Shown here in pieces: positions 13,877-14,381 of a stretch of DNA of 14,381 nucleotides. Origin of the DNA: Propionibacteriaceae bacterium (GTDB taxonomy: Bacteria > Actinomycetota > Actinomycetes > Propionibacteriales > Propionibacteriaceae); contig JAUMYR010000058.1 of assembly GCA_030528545.1 (NCBI GenBank), positions 1,405 to 15,785 of the forward strand, in the 5' to 3' direction. Positions within the stretch are counted from its first letter, which is position 1, and each line of letters starts with the position of its first letter. Made by a program: the position numbers and the translations under genes. The notes beneath the pieces are model-generated. The model saw nothing but the letters and a program-made list of their open reading frames with translations. It did not search any database and was not told the origin of the DNA.

Positions 13877-14300
13877 GCACCTGGAAAAAGCGTTGCGGTG
13901 GCCGGGTAACCGGAGGGCGCGTGGCCTCGTAGTCGCTCCCAACGCTGCGGCTGCCCGATCCCCCGGTCACGGCCCTGACTAGGTCGCGGACAGGGCGCGT
14001 GATGCCGGGATCAACCGGTCGGCATCCGCGGTGGGGCGGCCCAAGGCCAGAGGCCACGAGGGGTGGAAGCTCCGCCGAGTCTCAGCGGGTGGGCAAGGGT
14101 TGGAGCTCCACAACGATGCGGCGTCAGGGATGCCGAGGCATCCCGGCGCCCATGAGAGGCACGTGCAGGGGACGAACGCTCAAGTGTTTGAAACCTGCGC
14201 GCCCTGCCGACGCGGCCATGCCGCCGAATGTGCTTGTCCGGATCGTCCGCTGTGATGGCCGAGCCCGTCGCTCGCCCCACGCCTAGGTATCCTACGAAAG
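13877..14300. other. Non-coding region after glpC with several hairpins
   Basis: There is no credible gene in about 425 bases; the open frames here are Arg/Gly/Pro-rich without ribosome sites or family resemblance. Inverted repeats are frequent. AGCGTTG (13889-13895) pairs with CAACGCT (13940-13946), enclosing CCGG-GTAA-CCGG, and may terminate glpABC. GATGCCG/CGGCATC is at 14001-14007 and 14020-14026. TGGAGCTCCA is a perfect palindrome at 14101-14110. GGGATGC-CGAG-GCATCCC is at 14127-14144. If the right edge is a CRISPR array, part of this stretch could be its leader. Confidence 0.4.
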
Positions 14301-14307
14301 CGCACGC

Positions 14308-14381
14308 CTCTTTCCCTGCCACGGCGGGGATGACCCATGAGTCGGCGTGTTGCGCACCCTGTTCCCCACCACGGTGGGGCT
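14308..14381 (+). CRISPR. Possible edge of a type I-E-like CRISPR array (truncated by window end)
   Basis: Two related units lie 50 nt apart. TTCCCTGCCACGGCGGGGAT (14312-14331) and TTCCCCACCACGGTGGGGCT (14362-14381) agree at 16 of 20 positions. Each folds into a 7-bp stem with loop AC, and the differences keep the pairing (one G-C to A-T swap, one G-T to G-C). The shape (short flank, CCCC-type stem, then GATGACCC after the first) is that of type I-E repeats in actinobacteria. The 50-nt spacing is shorter than the usual ~61, and the first unit would be a degenerate end repeat. The window stops inside the second copy and no cas gene is visible, so this is tentative. Confidence 0.45.

Noticed and set aside
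13999..14322. Small genes in the region after glpC
   Set aside because: Overlapping open frames on both strands are Arg/Gly/Pro-rich, lack ribosome sites and resemble no known protein.

Overview
The window is GC-rich and densely coded, with many GTG starts, 4-nt ATGA/GTGA overlaps and an rpsF-ssb-rpsR-rplI operon. It suggests a high-GC Gram-positive (Actinomycetota). The ribosomal proteins, the GlpABC-type glycerol-3-phosphate dehydrogenase and the hairpin repeat at the right edge would fit the Propionibacteriaceae, but that family assignment is inference from general resemblance, with no search behind it.

Layout from left to right. (1) 24-3104, plus strand: a MarR-family regulator, then a tight three-gene unit of an ArsA/Get3-type ATPase, a 70-residue protein of unknown function and a second ArsA/Get3-type ATPase. 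Both ATPases carry a C-terminal Hsp20-like domain. No arsenic-resistance genes accompany them and neither has the cysteine sites of ArsA or Get3, so a chaperone or targeting role is more likely than arsenite export. (2) 3446-5356, minus strand: rloA-rloB, an AAA/ABC-type ATPase with a TOPRIM-like partner. This is a presumed anti-phage module lying just upstream of, and divergent from, core ribosomal genes. (3) 5491-7362, plus strand: rpsF, ssb, rpsR, rplI and a strong terminator. The rpsF leader folds into two hairpins plus a closing helix that pairs with the Shine-Dalgarno sequence, as expected of the S6:S18 autoregulatory element. A consensus DnaA box and a 14-bp perfect palindrome lie between rpsF and ssb, and a cluster of alternative hairpins precedes rpsR. 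The S18 protein lacks the zinc-binding cysteines. (4) 7363-7796: non-coding, holding a diverged direct repeat. (5) 7797-9595, minus strand: an AI-2E-family membrane protein and a short-chain dehydrogenase, overlapping by 4 nt. (6) 9827-13876, plus strand: glpA-glpB-glpC with overlapping ends. This is a complete membrane-linked anaerobic glycerol-3-phosphate dehydrogenase that oxidises glycerol-3-phosphate to dihydroxyacetone phosphate and passes electrons to quinone. (7) 13877-14381: non-coding with several hairpins, ending in two related hairpin units that look like the edge of a type I-E-like CRISPR array cut by the window end.

Most worth a second look are the MarR/ArsA-like/small-protein/ArsA-like locus, the RloAB pair (whose RloB has Asn where the TOPRIM glutamate is expected), the predicted S6:S18 leader, the DnaA box before ssb, and the CRISPR-like edge.
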